A stretch of DNA of 64,000 nt. Origin: Pseudomonas parafulva (GTDB taxonomy: Bacteria; Pseudomonadota; Gammaproteobacteria; Pseudomonadales; Pseudomonadaceae). The position numbers and the translations under genes were made by a program. The notes below the pieces were generated by a model that saw nothing but the letters and a program-made list of their open reading frames with translations, did no database searches and was not told where the DNA came from. Of this stretch, positions 1 through 11,500 are shown in pieces. Positions within the stretch are counted from its first letter, which is position 1. Every line of letters starts with the position of its first letter. The DNA lies in NCBI RefSeq assembly GCF_000800255.1, contig NZ_CP009747.1, positions 2,170,001 through 2,234,000 on the forward strand, written 5' to 3'.

Positions 1-2
1 TG

Positions 3-581
3 CAAAACGTGCTGGGCGACCTGTTCGCCTCGCTGTCGATCGCCGTGGACAAACCCTTCGAGGTCGGCGACTTCATCGTCATCGGCTCGCTGGCCGGCAC
101 GGTGGAGAACATCGGCCTGAAGACCACGCGCATTCGCAGCCTGGGCGGCGAGCAGATCGTCATGGCCAACGCCGGCATGATCAGCAGCACCATTCAGAAC
201 TACAAGCGCTTGCAGGAGCGGCGCATTGTCTTCGAGTTCGGGCTGTCCTACGACACGCCCACCGAAGCGGTGAAGAAGGCCCCGGCCATCGTCGAGGAGT
301 CGATCAAGGCGCAGAGCCAGGTGCGCTTCGACCGCGCCCACCTGCGCGGCTTCGGCAAGGAAGCGCTGGAGTTCGAAGCGGTCTACATCGTGCTGGACCC
401 TGGCTACAACCTGTACATGGACATCCAGCAGGCGATCAACTTCCAGTTGCTCGAGCGCTTCTCCAAGGTGGGCGCCAAGTTCGCCGTAGGCGCGCGCTCG
501 ATCAAGGTCACCGGATTGCCGGAGGCGTCCAACCAGCTGACGGCGGTCAGGGGGCGGACCGAGCACGACTCAAGAGGCTAA
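3..581 (+). CDS. MscS-family mechanosensitive channel, C-terminal part (5' truncated by window)
   Basis: The frame is open from the window edge (first full codon at base 3), so only about 192 C-terminal residues are visible. They begin in the conserved pore-helix to beta-domain region of MscS proteins: a hydrophobic QNVLGDLFASL stretch, then DKPFEVGDFI and GTVENIGLKTTRIR, the usual small beta domain after TM3. The rest is the alpha/beta C-terminal domain lining the cytoplasmic vestibule. These inner-membrane channels release osmolytes on hypo-osmotic shock. The N-terminal membrane region, which would separate MscS/MscK/YbdG-type subfamilies, is outside the window, so no gene symbol is given. 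Confidence 0.88.
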   Translation, partial: QNVLGDLFASLSIAVDKPFEVGDFIVIGSLAGTVENIGLKTTRIRSLGGEQIVMANAGMISSTIQNYKRLQERRIVFEFGLSYDTPTEAVKKAPAIVEESIKAQSQVRFDRAHLRGFGKEALEFEAVYIVLDPGYNLYMDIQQAINFQLLERFSKVGAKFAVGARSIKVTGLPEASNQLTAVRGRTEHDSRG

Positions 582-635
582 GCAGCGCAACCATTGGGCA
601 GGCGATGCAGGCTAACCTGCATCGCCTGCAGCAGG

Positions 636-2054
636 TCAGGGCATCACGGGCGGAACGTACTGCAAGGTACTGCCCAGCGCCCACAGCAGCACCAGCACCA
701 GCGGCACGTGCACCAGCAGTTGCACGAAGGAAAAGCCGATCAGGTCACGCGCCTTGAGCCCCAGCACGCCCAACAGCGGCAGCATGTAGAACGGGTTGAT
801 CAGGTTCGGCAGCGCCTCGGCGGCGTTGTAGATCTGCACCGCCCAACCCAGGTGGTACTGCAGGTCATTGGCGACCAGCATCACGTAGGGTGCTTCGATG
901 ATCCACTTGCCGCCGCCGGAGGGGATGAAGAAGCCCAGCACCGCGGAGTACACACCCATCAGCAAGGCATAGGTGTCGTGGGTGGCGATCTGGGTGAAGA
1001 ATACCGAGATGTGATGCGCCAGGGTCTGGGCGTCGGCGCCCTGCACCTGGGTGAGGATGGCGGCGATCGAACCGTACAGCGGGAACTGGATCAGCACCCC
1101 GGTGGTGGTCGGCACGGCGCGGGCCACGGCATCGAGGAAACTGCGCGGACGCCAGTGCAGCAAGGCCCCGAGCATGATGAACAGCAGGTTGTAGGTGTTG
1201 AGCCCGGAAATGGCGGTGATCGCAGGCTTGGTGGCGAACTCCTGGTACAGCCAGCCGGCCGCCAGGGCCACCAGCAGCAGGATCAGGATCGGGCTGTGCT
1301 CCAGCCACTCGCCCGGACGCGTGCGCTGGGCCGGCGGCGGCGCGGTGAAGCTGGGGTCGACGCCACACTCCTGGGCGCTGCGGGCGCTGCTGGGGCCCGG
1401 TGCGGTCGCGTAGGCAATCACCAGCGAGACGATCACCAGCGCCGCCAGCATGACGCCGGACTGCCAGAGGAAAATGGTCTCGGTGAACGGAATCACCCCG
1501 GTGATGGACAGGATCGACGGTGGCAGGCTGGCCGGGTTGGCCTGCAACTGCGCCGCCGACGACGACAGCCCCAGCGCCCACACCGCGCCCAAGCCCAGGT
1601 ACGCGGCAGCGCCTGCAGCGCGATAATCCATCTTCAAGTCCTGGCGACGTGCCAGGGCGCGCACCAGCAGACCGCCGAACACCAGCGACAGGCCCCAGTT
1701 GAGCAAGGAAGCGAGCATCGAAATCAACGCCACCCAGCACACCGCCGACCGGCCGTTCTTCGGCAGTCGGGCCAAGCGGTCGATGAGCCGCGCGGCCGGT
1801 GGAGAACTGGCGACCACGTAGCCGCCGATCACCACGAAGGCCATCTGCATGGTGAAGGGGATCAGGCTCCAGAAGCCGTCGCCGAAGGCCTTGGCGGTGG
1901 CCGTGGGTTTGGCCCCCATGGCCAGCGCGCCCAGGCAGACGAGCATCACCGCCAGGGCAGCGAACACCCAGGAGTCGGGGAACCAGCGTTCGGCCCAGTT
2001 GGAGCAACGCAGGGCGAATCGAGCAGAGCGGCTGTCTTGAATTTCAGCGGCCAC
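636..2054 (-). CDS. atoE: Short-chain fatty acid transporter, AtoE family
   Basis: 472 residues, almost wholly hydrophobic with around a dozen predicted membrane segments. It matches the AtoE/short-chain fatty acid permease family (about 440-470 aa), whose members import acetoacetate, butyrate and similar acids across the inner membrane. The chosen start is GTG at 2054: an AAGGA Shine-Dalgarno lies about 8 nt upstream and the product then begins AAEIQDSRSARFALRCS. It is last in a minus-strand set scoA-scoB-atoE, so uptake is coupled to CoA activation of the same acids. A strong hairpin separates it from scoB and may tune its expression. Family assignment is firm; exact substrate is inferred from neighbours. 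Confidence 0.9.
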   Translation of the reverse strand: MAAEIQDSRSARFALRCSNWAERWFPDSWVFAALAVMLVCLGALAMGAKPTATAKAFGDGFWSLIPFTMQMAFVVIGGYVVASSPPAARLIDRLARLPKNGRSAVCWVALISMLASLLNWGLSLVFGGLLVRALARRQDLKMDYRAAGAAAYLGLGAVWALGLSSSAAQLQANPASLPPSILSITGVIPFTETIFLWQSGVMLAALVIVSLVIAYATAPGPSSARSAQECGVDPSFTAPPPAQRTRPGEWLEHSPILILLLVALAAGWLYQEFATKPAITAISGLNTYNLLFIMLGALLHWRPRSFLDAVARAVPTTTGVLIQFPLYGSIAAILTQVQGADAQTLAHHISVFFTQIATHDTYALLMGVYSAVLGFFIPSGGGKWIIEAPYVMLVANDLQYHLGWAVQIYNAAEALPNLINPFYMLPLLGVLGLKARDLIGFSFVQLLVHVPLVLVLLWALGSTLQYVPPVMP

Positions 2055-2108
2055 GGGGTGTTTTCCTTTTTTGGTTTTATTGGTGGAGGTCGTTCTGAAA
2101 ACGACACA

Positions 2109-2148
2109 GCCCCCTGCGGCCGCGAATCACGCTGCGACCGCAGGGGGC
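2109..2148 (-). terminator. Strong hairpin between scoB and atoE (attenuator-like)
   Basis: GCCCCCTGCGG at 2109-2119 pairs perfectly with CCGCAGGGGGC at 2138-2148 (11 bp, loop 18 nt). It lies between the stop of scoB and the start of atoE, with no T-run on the minus strand. It is therefore more likely an RNA-stabilising, processing or partial-termination structure than a complete terminator. Confidence 0.5.
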
Positions 2149-2159
2149 GAAGCACAGTC

Positions 2160-2816
2160 TTAGAAGGTCATTTCTTTCACATCGTCCGGCACGATCAGTC
2201 TTCCAGCGGTCTTGTCGACGATCTCCTGGACACTCACCCCCGGCGCGGTTTCGCGCAGGATGAAGGCGCCGTTGTCGATCTCCAGATAAGCCAGGTCGGT
2301 GAGTACCTTGCGGATACAGCCAGCGCCGGTCAGCGGCAGGCTGCAGCGTGACAGCAATTTGGATTCGCCGTCCTTGGACGCGTGGGTCATGGTGACGATG
2401 ATGTTCTCGGCCCCGGCCACCAGGTCCATGGCACCGCCCATGCCCTTGACCAACTTGCCGGGAATCATCCAGGAGGCGATGTTGCCCTCCACGTCCACCT
2501 CGAAGGCGCCCAGTACCGTGAGGTCGACATGGCCGCCCCGAATCATGGCGAAGGACTGCGCCGAATCGAAGATCGAGGCGCCGACGCGGGCGGTGACGGT
2601 CTGCTTGCCGGCGTTGATCATGTCGGCGTCGACCGTGCTCTCGCTGGGAAACTCGCCCATGCCCAGCAGGCCATTCTCCGATTGCAGCATCACGTCCATG
2701 TCGGCCGGTACGTAGTTGGCCACCAAAGTCGGGATGCCGATGCCCAGGTTGACGTAGTAGCCATCCTTCAGTTCACGGGCGACACGTTGAGCCATCTGTT
2801 CGCGGGTCAATGCCAT
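2160..2816 (-). CDS. scoB: 3-oxoacid CoA-transferase, subunit B
   Basis: 218 residues, normal for the beta subunit of AtoDA/ScoAB/PcaIJ-type transferases. It carries the diagnostic SENGLLGMG motif, whose glutamate (E47) forms the covalent enzyme-CoA intermediate, and LGIGIPTLVANY near the N-terminus. With subunit A it moves CoA from succinyl-CoA or acetyl-CoA onto acetoacetate and similar short 3-oxo acids in the cytosol. It follows scoA by 34 nt on the minus strand with atoE behind it. Pseudomonas also has the related pcaIJ for 3-oxoadipate. The atoE and LysR context and the absence of pca genes favour acetoacetate/short-chain acids here. Confidence 0.93.
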   Translation of the reverse strand: MALTREQMAQRVARELKDGYYVNLGIGIPTLVANYVPADMDVMLQSENGLLGMGEFPSESTVDADMINAGKQTVTARVGASIFDSAQSFAMIRGGHVDLTVLGAFEVDVEGNIASWMIPGKLVKGMGGAMDLVAGAENIIVTMTHASKDGESKLLSRCSLPLTGAGCIRKVLTDLAYLEIDNGAFILRETAPGVSVQEIVDKTAGRLIVPDDVKEMTF

Positions 2817-2850
2817 GGTCTGGATCTCTTTGTTGTTCTGTGGGCGGCGC

Positions 2851-3549
2851 TCAGGCCTTGACGGTGCGCTTCTCGATGCGTTTTTCGAAGGTGCCGACGA
2901 TGACCCGGTCGACGAAGATGCCCGGGGTGTGGATTTCGCTGGGCAGCAGCACGCCGGGCTCGACGATCTCCTCGACCTCGACCACGGTGATGCGCCCGGC
3001 CGTGGCGGCCAGTGGGTTGAAGTTCTGCGCGGTATGGCGGTACACCACGTTGCCGTAGTGGTCGGCCTTCCAGCCCTTGACGATGGCGAAGTCGCCGGTG
3101 ATGGCGCGCTCCAGGATGTAGTGGCGACCCTCGAACTCGCGCACCTCCTTGCCTTCGGCCACCGGCGTGCCGTAGCCGGTGGCGGTGAAGAACGCCGGAA
3201 TGCCTGCGCCGCCGGCGCGCATCTTCTCGGCCAGGGTGCCCTGGGGCGTCAGTTCCACCTCCAGTTCGCCGCTGAGCAACTGACGCTCGAACTCGGCGTT
3301 TTCGCCCACGTAGGAGGCAATCATCTTGCGGATCTGTCGGTCTTCGAGCAGCACGCCGAGACCGAAGCCATCGACGCCGCAGTTGTTGGAGACCACGGTC
3401 AGGCCCTTGACCCCACGCCGCTTGATCTCGGCGATCAGGTTCTCGGGAATGCCGCACAGGCCGAAGCCCCCCGCCAGCACCGTCATGTCGTCGGTGAGGC
3501 CTTCGAGGGCTTGTTCATAGGTTGCTACGCGCTTGTCCAGTCCGGCCAT
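2851..3549 (-). CDS. scoA: 3-oxoacid CoA-transferase, subunit A
   Basis: 232 residues, the usual length of the alpha subunit. It has the CoA-binding glycine-rich [14 protein letters not shown] segment near residue 30 and the conserved [13 protein letters not shown] and GRHYILE blocks. It forms a heterotetramer with the product of scoB immediately downstream. It is the first gene of the scoA-scoB-atoE set and is divergent from a LysR regulator, with 118 nt between the two start codons. That is the usual arrangement for a LysR-controlled catabolic operon. Confidence 0.93.
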   Translation of the reverse strand: MAGLDKRVATYEQALEGLTDDMTVLAGGFGLCGIPENLIAEIKRRGVKGLTVVSNNCGVDGFGLGVLLEDRQIRKMIASYVGENAEFERQLLSGELEVELTPQGTLAEKMRAGGAGIPAFFTATGYGTPVAEGKEVREFEGRHYILERAITGDFAIVKGWKADHYGNVVYRHTAQNFNPLAATAGRITVVEVEEIVEPGVLLPSEIHTPGIFVDRVIVGTFEKRIEKRTVKA

Positions 3550-3667
3550 GCTGATCCGCCTTTATCGTTATTGGAGCGAGTGCAGCCATCTTCACCGCTG
3601 GCGACTGATTTGTTAATTTTGTTTTCGTCATCGATTGATAAATTTTGCAAAACAACAGGCGATTGCC
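3550..3667. promoter_or_regulatory. Divergent promoter region of scoA operon and lysR
   Basis: AT-rich 118-nt gap between divergent starts. It contains the perfect palindrome TTTTGCAAAA at 3643-3652 and TGTTAATTTTGTTTTC at 3611-3626, plausible LysR T-N11-A half sites. An AGG at 3656-3658 serves as ribosome-binding site for the regulator. The operator is inferred from position and symmetry. Confidence 0.4.
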
Positions 3668-4573
3668 ATGAATGTCAAACAACTGCGCGCTTTCGTCACC
3701 GTGGCCAAGTACCAGAGCTTCGCCCAGGCCGGCGAGCACCTGCACATCTCCCAGCCGGCCCTGAGCCTGACCATCAAGGCGCTGGAGGACAATCTCGGCG
3801 GCGCCCTGCTCACCCGCACCACGCGCAGCGTCAGCCTGACCGCCGAGGGCGAGGTGCTGCTGCCGCTGGCGCGGCGCCTGCTCGGCGACTGGGACGACAC
3901 CGAAGAGTTGCTGCGCCAGCGCTTCACCTTGCAACTGGGGCGGGTGTCGGTGGCGGCGATGCCGGCCTTTGCCGGCAACCTGCTGCCGCAGTCGCTGAAG
4001 GTGTTTCGCCAGCGCTACCCGAAGGTGAATGTCACGGTGCATGACGTGATCAACGAACAGGTACTTGAACTGGTGCGCCACCGGCGCGTCGAACTGGGCA
4101 TCGGCTTCGAGCCGGAGCGCAGCGAGGCGTTGCAGTTCCATGCCCTGTACCTGGACCGTTTCGTCGCGGTGGTGCCCGCCGACTCAGCGCTGGCCGAGCA
4201 GAGCGAAGTGAGCTGGGAGGCGCTGTTGGCCGAGGACTTCATCGCCCTGCAGCGCCCCTCGGCGGTGCGTCTGCTGCTCGAACAGCACCTGGCGGCCGAG
4301 CATGGACGACTGACCGTAGCCTTCGAGAGTCATCAACTGTCGACGGTCGGGCGCATGGTTGCCGCGGGCCTGGGCGTGAGCGCGGTCCCGGCGCTGTGCA
4401 TCACCCAGATGCAGGAGCTGGGTGCACGCTGCGTGGCCCTGGTGGAACCGACCGTGGAGCGGCGCATCGGCGTCATCGCCTTGAGCGACCATAAGCTGTC
4501 TACCGCAGCACAGGCCCTGCTCGATGTGCTGCTCAGCCATACTCATCCCCCGGAGGTGACATGCATCACGTGA
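3668..4573 (+). CDS. LysR-family regulator of the ketone-body / short-chain acid operon
   Basis: 301 residues with ATG at 3668 (an upstream in-frame ATG at 3635 would add 11 residues that do not match the family N-terminus). The classic LysR winged HTH starts at the first residues: [18 protein letters not shown], then [16 protein letters not shown] as recognition helix. It is followed by the two-lobe periplasmic-binding-like effector domain. It probably controls scoA-scoB-atoE and perhaps itself; the inducer is unknown, an acyl-CoA or acetoacetate being reasonable guesses. Its last 13 nt overlap the next gene's start, suggesting translational coupling. Confidence 0.88.
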   Translation: MNVKQLRAFVTVAKYQSFAQAGEHLHISQPALSLTIKALEDNLGGALLTRTTRSVSLTAEGEVLLPLARRLLGDWDDTEELLRQRFTLQLGRVSVAAMPAFAGNLLPQSLKVFRQRYPKVNVTVHDVINEQVLELVRHRRVELGIGFEPERSEALQFHALYLDRFVAVVPADSALAEQSEVSWEALLAEDFIALQRPSAVRLLLEQHLAAEHGRLTVAFESHQLSTVGRMVAAGLGVSAVPALCITQMQELGARCVALVEPTVERRIGVIALSDHKLSTAAQALLDVLLSHTHPPEVTCIT

Positions 4574-5382
4574 AACTGGCAGGACACGACGTGCCGGCCA
4601 TTGGCCAAGGCACCTGGTACATGGGCGAGTCCGCCGCGTCGCGGGCCGCCGAAGTAGCGGCCCTGCAACAGGGCATCGACTTGGGCATGACACTGATCGA
4701 CACCGCCGAAATGTACGCCGAGGGCGGTGCCGAACAGGTGGTCGGCGCCGCCATTGCCGGGCGCCGCGACCAGGTGTTCCTGGTCAGCAAGGTGTATCCG
4801 CACAATGCCAGCCGTCGCGGCATTCCCCAGGCCTGCGAACGCAGCCTGCGCCGACTGGGCACCGACTGCATCGACCTGTACCTGCTGCACTGGCGCGGCC
4901 AGTATCCGCTTGCGGAAACCGTCGAAGCCTTCGAGCGCCTGATCGACGAAGGCAAGATCCGCCGCTGGGGCGTTTCCAACTTCGATGTCGACGACCTTCA
5001 GGCACTGGACGACGAGCGCTGCGCGGTGAACCAGGTGCTGTACAACCCGGCCGAGCGCGGCATCGAGTTCGACCTGTTGCCCTGGAGCCAAGCGCGGCAT
5101 CTGCCGACCATGGCCTACTGCCCGCTGGCCCAGGGCGGGAGGTTGCTGCGTCATCCAGTGCTGCTAACGATCGCCGAGCGCCACGGCGCCACCCCGGCCC
5201 AAGTGAGCCTGGCTTGGGTGATCCGCCAGGACGGTGTGATCGCCATTCCCAAGGCGGTGAACCCCGAGCATGTGCGGCTCAATGCCGAGGCCGGGCAGTT
5301 GCGGCTGAGCGACGCCGACCTGCGCGAGATCGACCAGGCCTTCGCCCCGCCCAGAGGCAAGCAGCGCCTGGCCATGCAGTGA
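4561..5382 (+). CDS. Aldo/keto reductase
   Basis: 273 residues of the NADPH-dependent aldo/keto reductase superfamily. The catalytic tetrad is visible: D47 and Y52 in LIDTAEMY, K77 in FLVSKV and H110 in LYLLHW. The C-terminal part has the expected cofactor region ([13 protein letters not shown]). The start codon sits inside the 3' end of the LysR gene with a strong GGAGG 5-6 nt upstream. It resembles the YeaE-like general aldehyde/methylglyoxal reductases. Co-transcription with the regulator is likely, but a role in the sco/ato pathway is not shown. Confidence 0.9.
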   Translation: MHHVKLAGHDVPAIGQGTWYMGESAASRAAEVAALQQGIDLGMTLIDTAEMYAEGGAEQVVGAAIAGRRDQVFLVSKVYPHNASRRGIPQACERSLRRLGTDCIDLYLLHWRGQYPLAETVEAFERLIDEGKIRRWGVSNFDVDDLQALDDERCAVNQVLYNPAERGIEFDLLPWSQARHLPTMAYCPLAQGGRLLRHPVLLTIAERHGATPAQVSLAWVIRQDGVIAIPKAVNPEHVRLNAEAGQLRLSDADLREIDQAFAPPRGKQRLAMQ

Positions 5383-5586
5383 ACCCGCGCGCGCGATGAT
5401 CGGGCGAGCGCAGCCGCATTGCTTTGGGCCGCGCCTCTGCCCGCAGCCCTGGTCTTGGTCCTTCGTGAGGCTGAGGGCCAGGCGCAGAGAGCGCCTGATA
5501 AATCTGTCAGTTGTCAGTGGTCGGAGCGGGCTCTCCAATAGCCAAGATGATCCAAGGGCATTGGCCCGTCCATTGAGGCTACGCGC

Positions 5587-8500
5587 ATGACCAAATCAAC
5601 GGTAACCCAGGGAATGTACATCCGCAGCACCGTCGCGCCTTATTTCGCGAAGGACGACGAGGTGACGGTCAATGGCCAACAGTACCTTTGGGTAAAGGCG
5701 GACGATAATGGCATCACGCTGCTCGACCAAAGCACCGGCAAGCAGCACCCTATGAAGTGGACAGACGTCAAGGACATCGTGCAACTCAAGGAGCGACGCA
5801 TACAACGTGTTCTGGCATTCGCTTCGCTGCTGAAAGAAGGTTGGATATTGGTCGATCGCAACAGTGGAGAAACCCTGTACGAACTGCCTGGCCCAGTCCT
5901 GATGATGCAACGCCCCTCGCAATCGAACTTCGGTATCGATCTCAACTATGGGACGTTCGCACGCAATTATGCCCTGGGCGAGTTCACCTGGTTGGCAGAT
6001 GGAAATCTCGACACGCTTGCCCCCCATGCGCAATCACGCCTGATTCGCAAGGCCATCGCGCAACAACGCAACAACGTGTCGTTGCCATGGGGCTATGTCG
6101 ACCATATCTTTTGCTTCGTACCGCCCTCCCAGCCCGTACCGGACTACCACGCCGACCTGGCGGCACACCAGGCGCTTCTGAAAAGAGTGCTGGGTGAGTT
6201 TCATGTCGAAAGCGAATGGGCGGTCACCGCCACTGAAAACGGGCGCTTCGCGATCGAACACAAGGCCGCGCACGCGACGCCGACGAAGACGCGTTCAAGG
6301 GTGCGTCGAGCAGTGACCGAACCCTATCTGATCTCGACCGAAGCTGATGGCGCGCTCCCCGACATGACTGATTTCTCGCTCGAACGGGTGGGCAGCATCG
6401 AGGGTGGCTGGACCTCCAGCAGCACCCTCAAAGCCGGGCGCGCACTGGCCGAAGGCGAGGTGCTGACGGCCTTTCTCATCGACAGGCTCGATGGCGATAT
6501 CCGCCGAATCGATTACCCGGTACCTAAGGACGCCTGCTCGGCCAAGCACTGGCCCAAGGCGTTTGCCGACCACGTGGTAGCCGCCGGCGAACCCATGACC
6601 GTGGGCGCCTGGAACGCCGACAACGGTTTCTCCACCAATGTCGAGCCCCTGCGGCTCTGGAGTCCGGCCCGCTACCGTGCCTTCAGCAATGCCCCCTTCG
6701 CCGCCAACCTGGTGCAGGCACTGGCCTGCGACGGCACCTTCAAGCCGGAAGCAGGCGAAACGCTGTGCCTGCAAGTGCGCGACCTCACCTGCCAAGCCCT
6801 GTACGAGCAGCATTTCTTCACGCCTACGACTACCCAGGCCGGCAGTCATTGGGCCAAGGCCTTGTGCGAACAGATCAACCATGACAGTCGTCTGCTGCGG
6901 GGGGGTGTGCTCGAAGGCTGCCGCGTGACGCCTGCCGAGGCTGGCAACGCGTTCTGGGTCCCTCAATGCGCCGAGCTGTGCGTCACCCTCACCCAGGCCC
7001 GCTGGTGGCAGAGCCAGGCGATCGATGACGGGCTGACGCTCGAGCAGGGTCAGCCCGTGCAGGCTTGGGTCTACGATGAGTTTTCCCATCGCCTGCTCGC
7101 TCACCACCAATGGACACCCCGCAGCGACCAGTGCGCCTCGGGCAAGTGGCTCGGCGATTGGCTCACCGACCTGAACGCCTCGCCTGTGTCGCCCTATCTG
7201 CGGGTAGCGACGCACGACCCCGACGCGGGCCGGGTCGATGAGACCGACAAACTGTACCTGTGGCAACGCGGCGATGCGCTGCGCATCTTCACCACCCTGC
7301 CCGACGCGGCCGGGCGCCAGGCGGGCCCTACCCTGGACTCGGCCTGGAAGAACGACCCCCAACATGCCGTGCTGGTCACCGTCCGCCATCCGTTCAGCCG
7401 CAAATTGCTGCACCAGGCGCTGTTCAAGCCTCAGGACGGCGTCAAGCTCGATGACCGTGCGGGCTGGCTCCAGGCCTTGGCCGACTTTCTCAAGGCGCAG
7501 GCCTGGCCGGAATTGCAGGTGGGGACCAGCGCCGAAGCGCTGAGCGTGCCCCGCTTCAGCGAACTGCAGGTGCTCGTGGAGAACGTCGGCGACGGCGAAA
7601 CCTGGAGCGACGGCGACTACGTCAAGTACCTGCTCGAGACCGACGACTGGCCTGGGCGCCTGCCGACCGAAAAGGCCGAGTTCAAGGTCCAGGCAGGCGA
7701 AGGCACCGTGCAGATCGAGGTGCAGTCGTTGAATGGAGAGTTGGAATTTCGCCTGAACCAGGCGGCCCATGACAAGGGGTATCGAGTGGCGGCCTGCGTG
7801 CCCCGTCCCTGTGAGCACCCGCAGTGGCCGGTGGAAGTGACCGATACCAGGGTCATCTGGGCAGGGCCGATCGATGATGGCGTCTACGACCTGCACCTGA
7901 CCTATCCGCAAAGCGCTCGCGATGCCAAGGCACTCACCGTGGGCCATATCGGCGCACTGCACCCCAGGCACTTCTGGCACGCCGTACAGGCCGTGGAGTT
8001 CACACCACCGGCGGCCATGCGGGCGTATGAGGAAATCAGCTTCCTCTGCGAAGACTATGGCAACACCAACCACTCCGAAGTCTTCGACACCAGCCATCAC
8101 GACCGCACGGGCGTGGATGAGCGCAGCGGCCTGTTCCATGCCCATTACCCGATCGCCACGCTGCAAGGCATGCATGGGCTGGGGCCGGTGTGCGACCTGA
8201 CACTGCATTACTCGGCGCTGCGCGGCAACGAGGCGGGCCTGGGCGATGGCTGGGCCTGGCGCTTCTCCCGCATCGTCACCAGTTCCGTGCAGGAGAACGA
8301 TCACCGCCTGCTCACGCTCGCCAATGGCACGCCGGTGATGCTCAGCGACGACCAATGGGCACTGTTGGGCAAAGGTCAAGCCATCAAGACACCGTCCTGC
8401 CGAGTGAGCTGCAACCAGGACTACAGCACCTTCATCGTCGAGTACCCGACCGGTGCCCAGGAAATCCTGAGCAAGCCTTCCGCGCCCGGCAGTGACGAGA

Positions 8501-11500
8501 TCGAACCCAATGACGCCTTCCGCCAGAAGGTGCTCAAGGCGCTCAAGGCGATCAAGAAAAAGAGCAAGCCCGAATTTCCACACGTACCTGATCACTGGAC
8601 ACAGTGGATATTGTTGGTACTCAGCCCGCCGGGCTATGGTATCGCGGCGGCCATTGATTACAGCGAGGCGGAGAAGGCCTGGGCCAACCATGGCAATACC
8701 CGAGAACTGGACAGGCGTATCGCACTGTACGAGCGACCGTTCGTGCAACTGTTGCCCTCGCGTATCGTCTCGCAATATGGCGAAGCGCTGGACCTGCAAT
8801 GGAAGCGCCAGGACGGTCAGTTTCTGCTAATGAGCATCAAGAGCGGGGAAACGCTGTTGTTCAGCGCGCAGTATCTGGATCCGCAGGCCAAGGTGGGCAG
8901 TCAGGTGAAGATGCAACTGTGGCCCGGCAGCGCCGAGGCGTTCCAGGTCGAACTGGAGCTCGAACACTATCTATTACGCACGCTCAAGCGTGAACAGAAA
9001 GGCGCCGTTTTGCAGCAGGTGGACTGTGGCTATGACGACGATCCGACCTTGGACAGGGTGCTGTGCCGCCTGCAGGAACAGGACGGCTCCGTCGAATGCG
9101 TCCAGTACGTCAAGCAGGACGCCCAACTGAAAAGCTCACCTGCCCTGCCTCGCGTGGCCTTGCATGCGCTGCTGCCCAGTGGTGGCCAGCAGAACCATAT
9201 CGACCGCTATACCTACACCGGCAGCTTCCAGCACCCCAGCGATCAGTTGTTCATCGCCGCCGTGCGCAGCGGTACCCACGCCACGGTGCAGCACAGCCTG
9301 TACGCATTCGGATTGGATGAGTATGGCAACCGTATACAACTGCTCCACGGCTCGGGCTCTGCGCAGGATCATTGGCTGGAGTTTTCACTGGGTGATGAGC
9401 ACACCCGGACCACCTTCCGTTACTCAGGCTGGGGAGACGAGTTGGTCGACGTGATCGAAGGCATACGCGTCAGAATCCAGGGTGAACAGATCGAAGCCGT
9501 GGCAACGTCCGCGCCGCTGGAACGCAAGACGGCGGTACTTCAACTGCTGTGGGCATATTCGACGAAGTACCGGAAACAACTGACGAGCGACATCAAGCAA
9601 CTGTTGAGTCTGTCGCCGAAAACCCAGCGTGCGCGTCTGGGCAAGACCGTGGATGCCACCACTGTCGTGACGAATGCTCAAGGCAATCCACTGCGTCTGC
9701 GTGTCAAGGGCTCGCATTCCATCCACTACTGCTACTACGCAGACCAGGGAGAAAACCAGATCGCGCTGAGTGATCTGCAAGGCCTGAGCACGGTGCCGAC
9801 CCTGAAGTGTCCGTTCATGCCGGCTTACGCCAATGCGCCGTTGATGGCGGAGTATCAATGTGACGATTTTGGCAATCCACAGGGGCTGAAATTGTTCGGA
9901 TATCGGAAAGTCACCCGTGCAGGCCGCGATTATCTGGAGCTGGACGAGGTGGTGTTGGTGGAAGGGCTGACGGGCACCCTGACGGACGATACGCTCGATG
10001 GCACTGCCACGTGGTCACTGACGGGAGAGCAGGTGCTGTGGCACCAGATCAGCACGTCCACCTCGGCACCCACCAGCAAGAAAACCCCCAGTGAGCAGAG
10101 CAAGGTGCTCGCGTGGTCGATCACCAATACACAAACCTCGCACGCTGACGGCCAGCACATCACGCTGAGCAACGTTCAAACCTTCATCGATAATCCCACC
10201 CTGCCGGGCATTCAAGTGATCGTCAGCGCGACCACGGCCGAGGGCACGGCCCAAGTGAGCAAGGAAGTTCGCTCCCGGTACAGCAGGCGCACGCTGGAAA
10301 AGGTCGAGAATGGCGTCGAAACGCATTGGACGCGCGATGCGTCGGGGCGTGTCATTCAAGAAATTCGCTACAGGCTGGCAGCCGGAAGCACTGGAAGGAC
10401 TGCGAAGCAGAAGGCCGACGAGCACATCACATCGGTGTTCAGCGTCGATGGGAGACACGTGGAGCACAGCCATAAGGACGGCAGTCAGAGCCTTTGTCAT
10501 CTTGACGGCTTGCAGCGGACAGAGTGCATGCATTGGCGCCGAGCGCCTGAAGGGGCATACGTCCCCTTGGAGGCGTATTCTTATGCAGCATTGAATCTGT
10601 CTTCGGCGTCAGTCAACTGGTCGTGGGATTATCTGCCAGGAGGACAAGCCATACGCATGGATGCAAGGAGTCTGGGCAACGCAGATTCGCAACGATGGTT
10701 GAAGCTGTCGGGCGCTAACATCGGAGAAAACGCCGAGAGTGATGAAGTGGATAGTGAAAATACTCTACCGCTCGCAGCCGTTAAAAGAATTTTTATATAC
10801 GGTGGAACCGCGACGTTCTTTGATCAACTTAAACTTCGCGCCTCACAGGGGAGTCTCGAATCGAGAACCCGTTCAATGCTCAACATACTGTCAAAAAACT
10901 TACTCAAAGAATTCCACGAATTCAATCGAGCCAAAGCAGGTGAGCTCCTCCACCGTATATTTCCAGCCATACCTTTACTCACGGATATGCAAATAGTTGG
11001 GTGGTTTAGCGCACGATTTGACAGTAAGCGTTCGGCATTGGGTGCATACTCGATAGACTTGACGCCCGTGATTCAGGACATCCTCGAGCTCTTTATGCTC
11101 TTGGGCAACACTGAAGTATCGCAAGTTGGAGCACTCGAACGCATGAAGTCACTTCATCGGCCGACGCAATCGTCTTCTACCGTACGACTTACCGAACAAC
11201 AATTATTGGGCACTCACCGCCTCTCTGAACGCACCACCACCAGCACCGCTGAAACCGATGGGTCTTTCCAGCAGGCGGTGCATTGGACCAACGAAACCGG
11301 CCAGCAGCACTTGCAGGTGGATGAACACTACGACACCGACGGCCGCGTGATCAGCCACACCCGTACCCTTGGCGGCCAAACACAGACCTACACGCTGGAG
11401 CGCGACATCCTCGGCCGCGTCACCAAGGTCATTCGCCCCGACGGCACGACCCTCGAGCGCGCCTACCAAGGCTTCAGCAACCGGGTCCACACGCTGACCG

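Noticed and set aside
594..2351. Long plus-strand open frame (585 codons) opposite atoE and scoB
   Set aside because: It is antisense to clear AtoE and ScoB genes; its product is a His/Gln/Arg-rich low-complexity protein typical of GC-rich shadow frames.
6295..8799. Long minus-strand open frame (834 codons) inside the RHS gene
   Set aside because: Third-codon GC bias follows the plus strand, and the product shows no family features. It is the mirror of the RHS coding frame.
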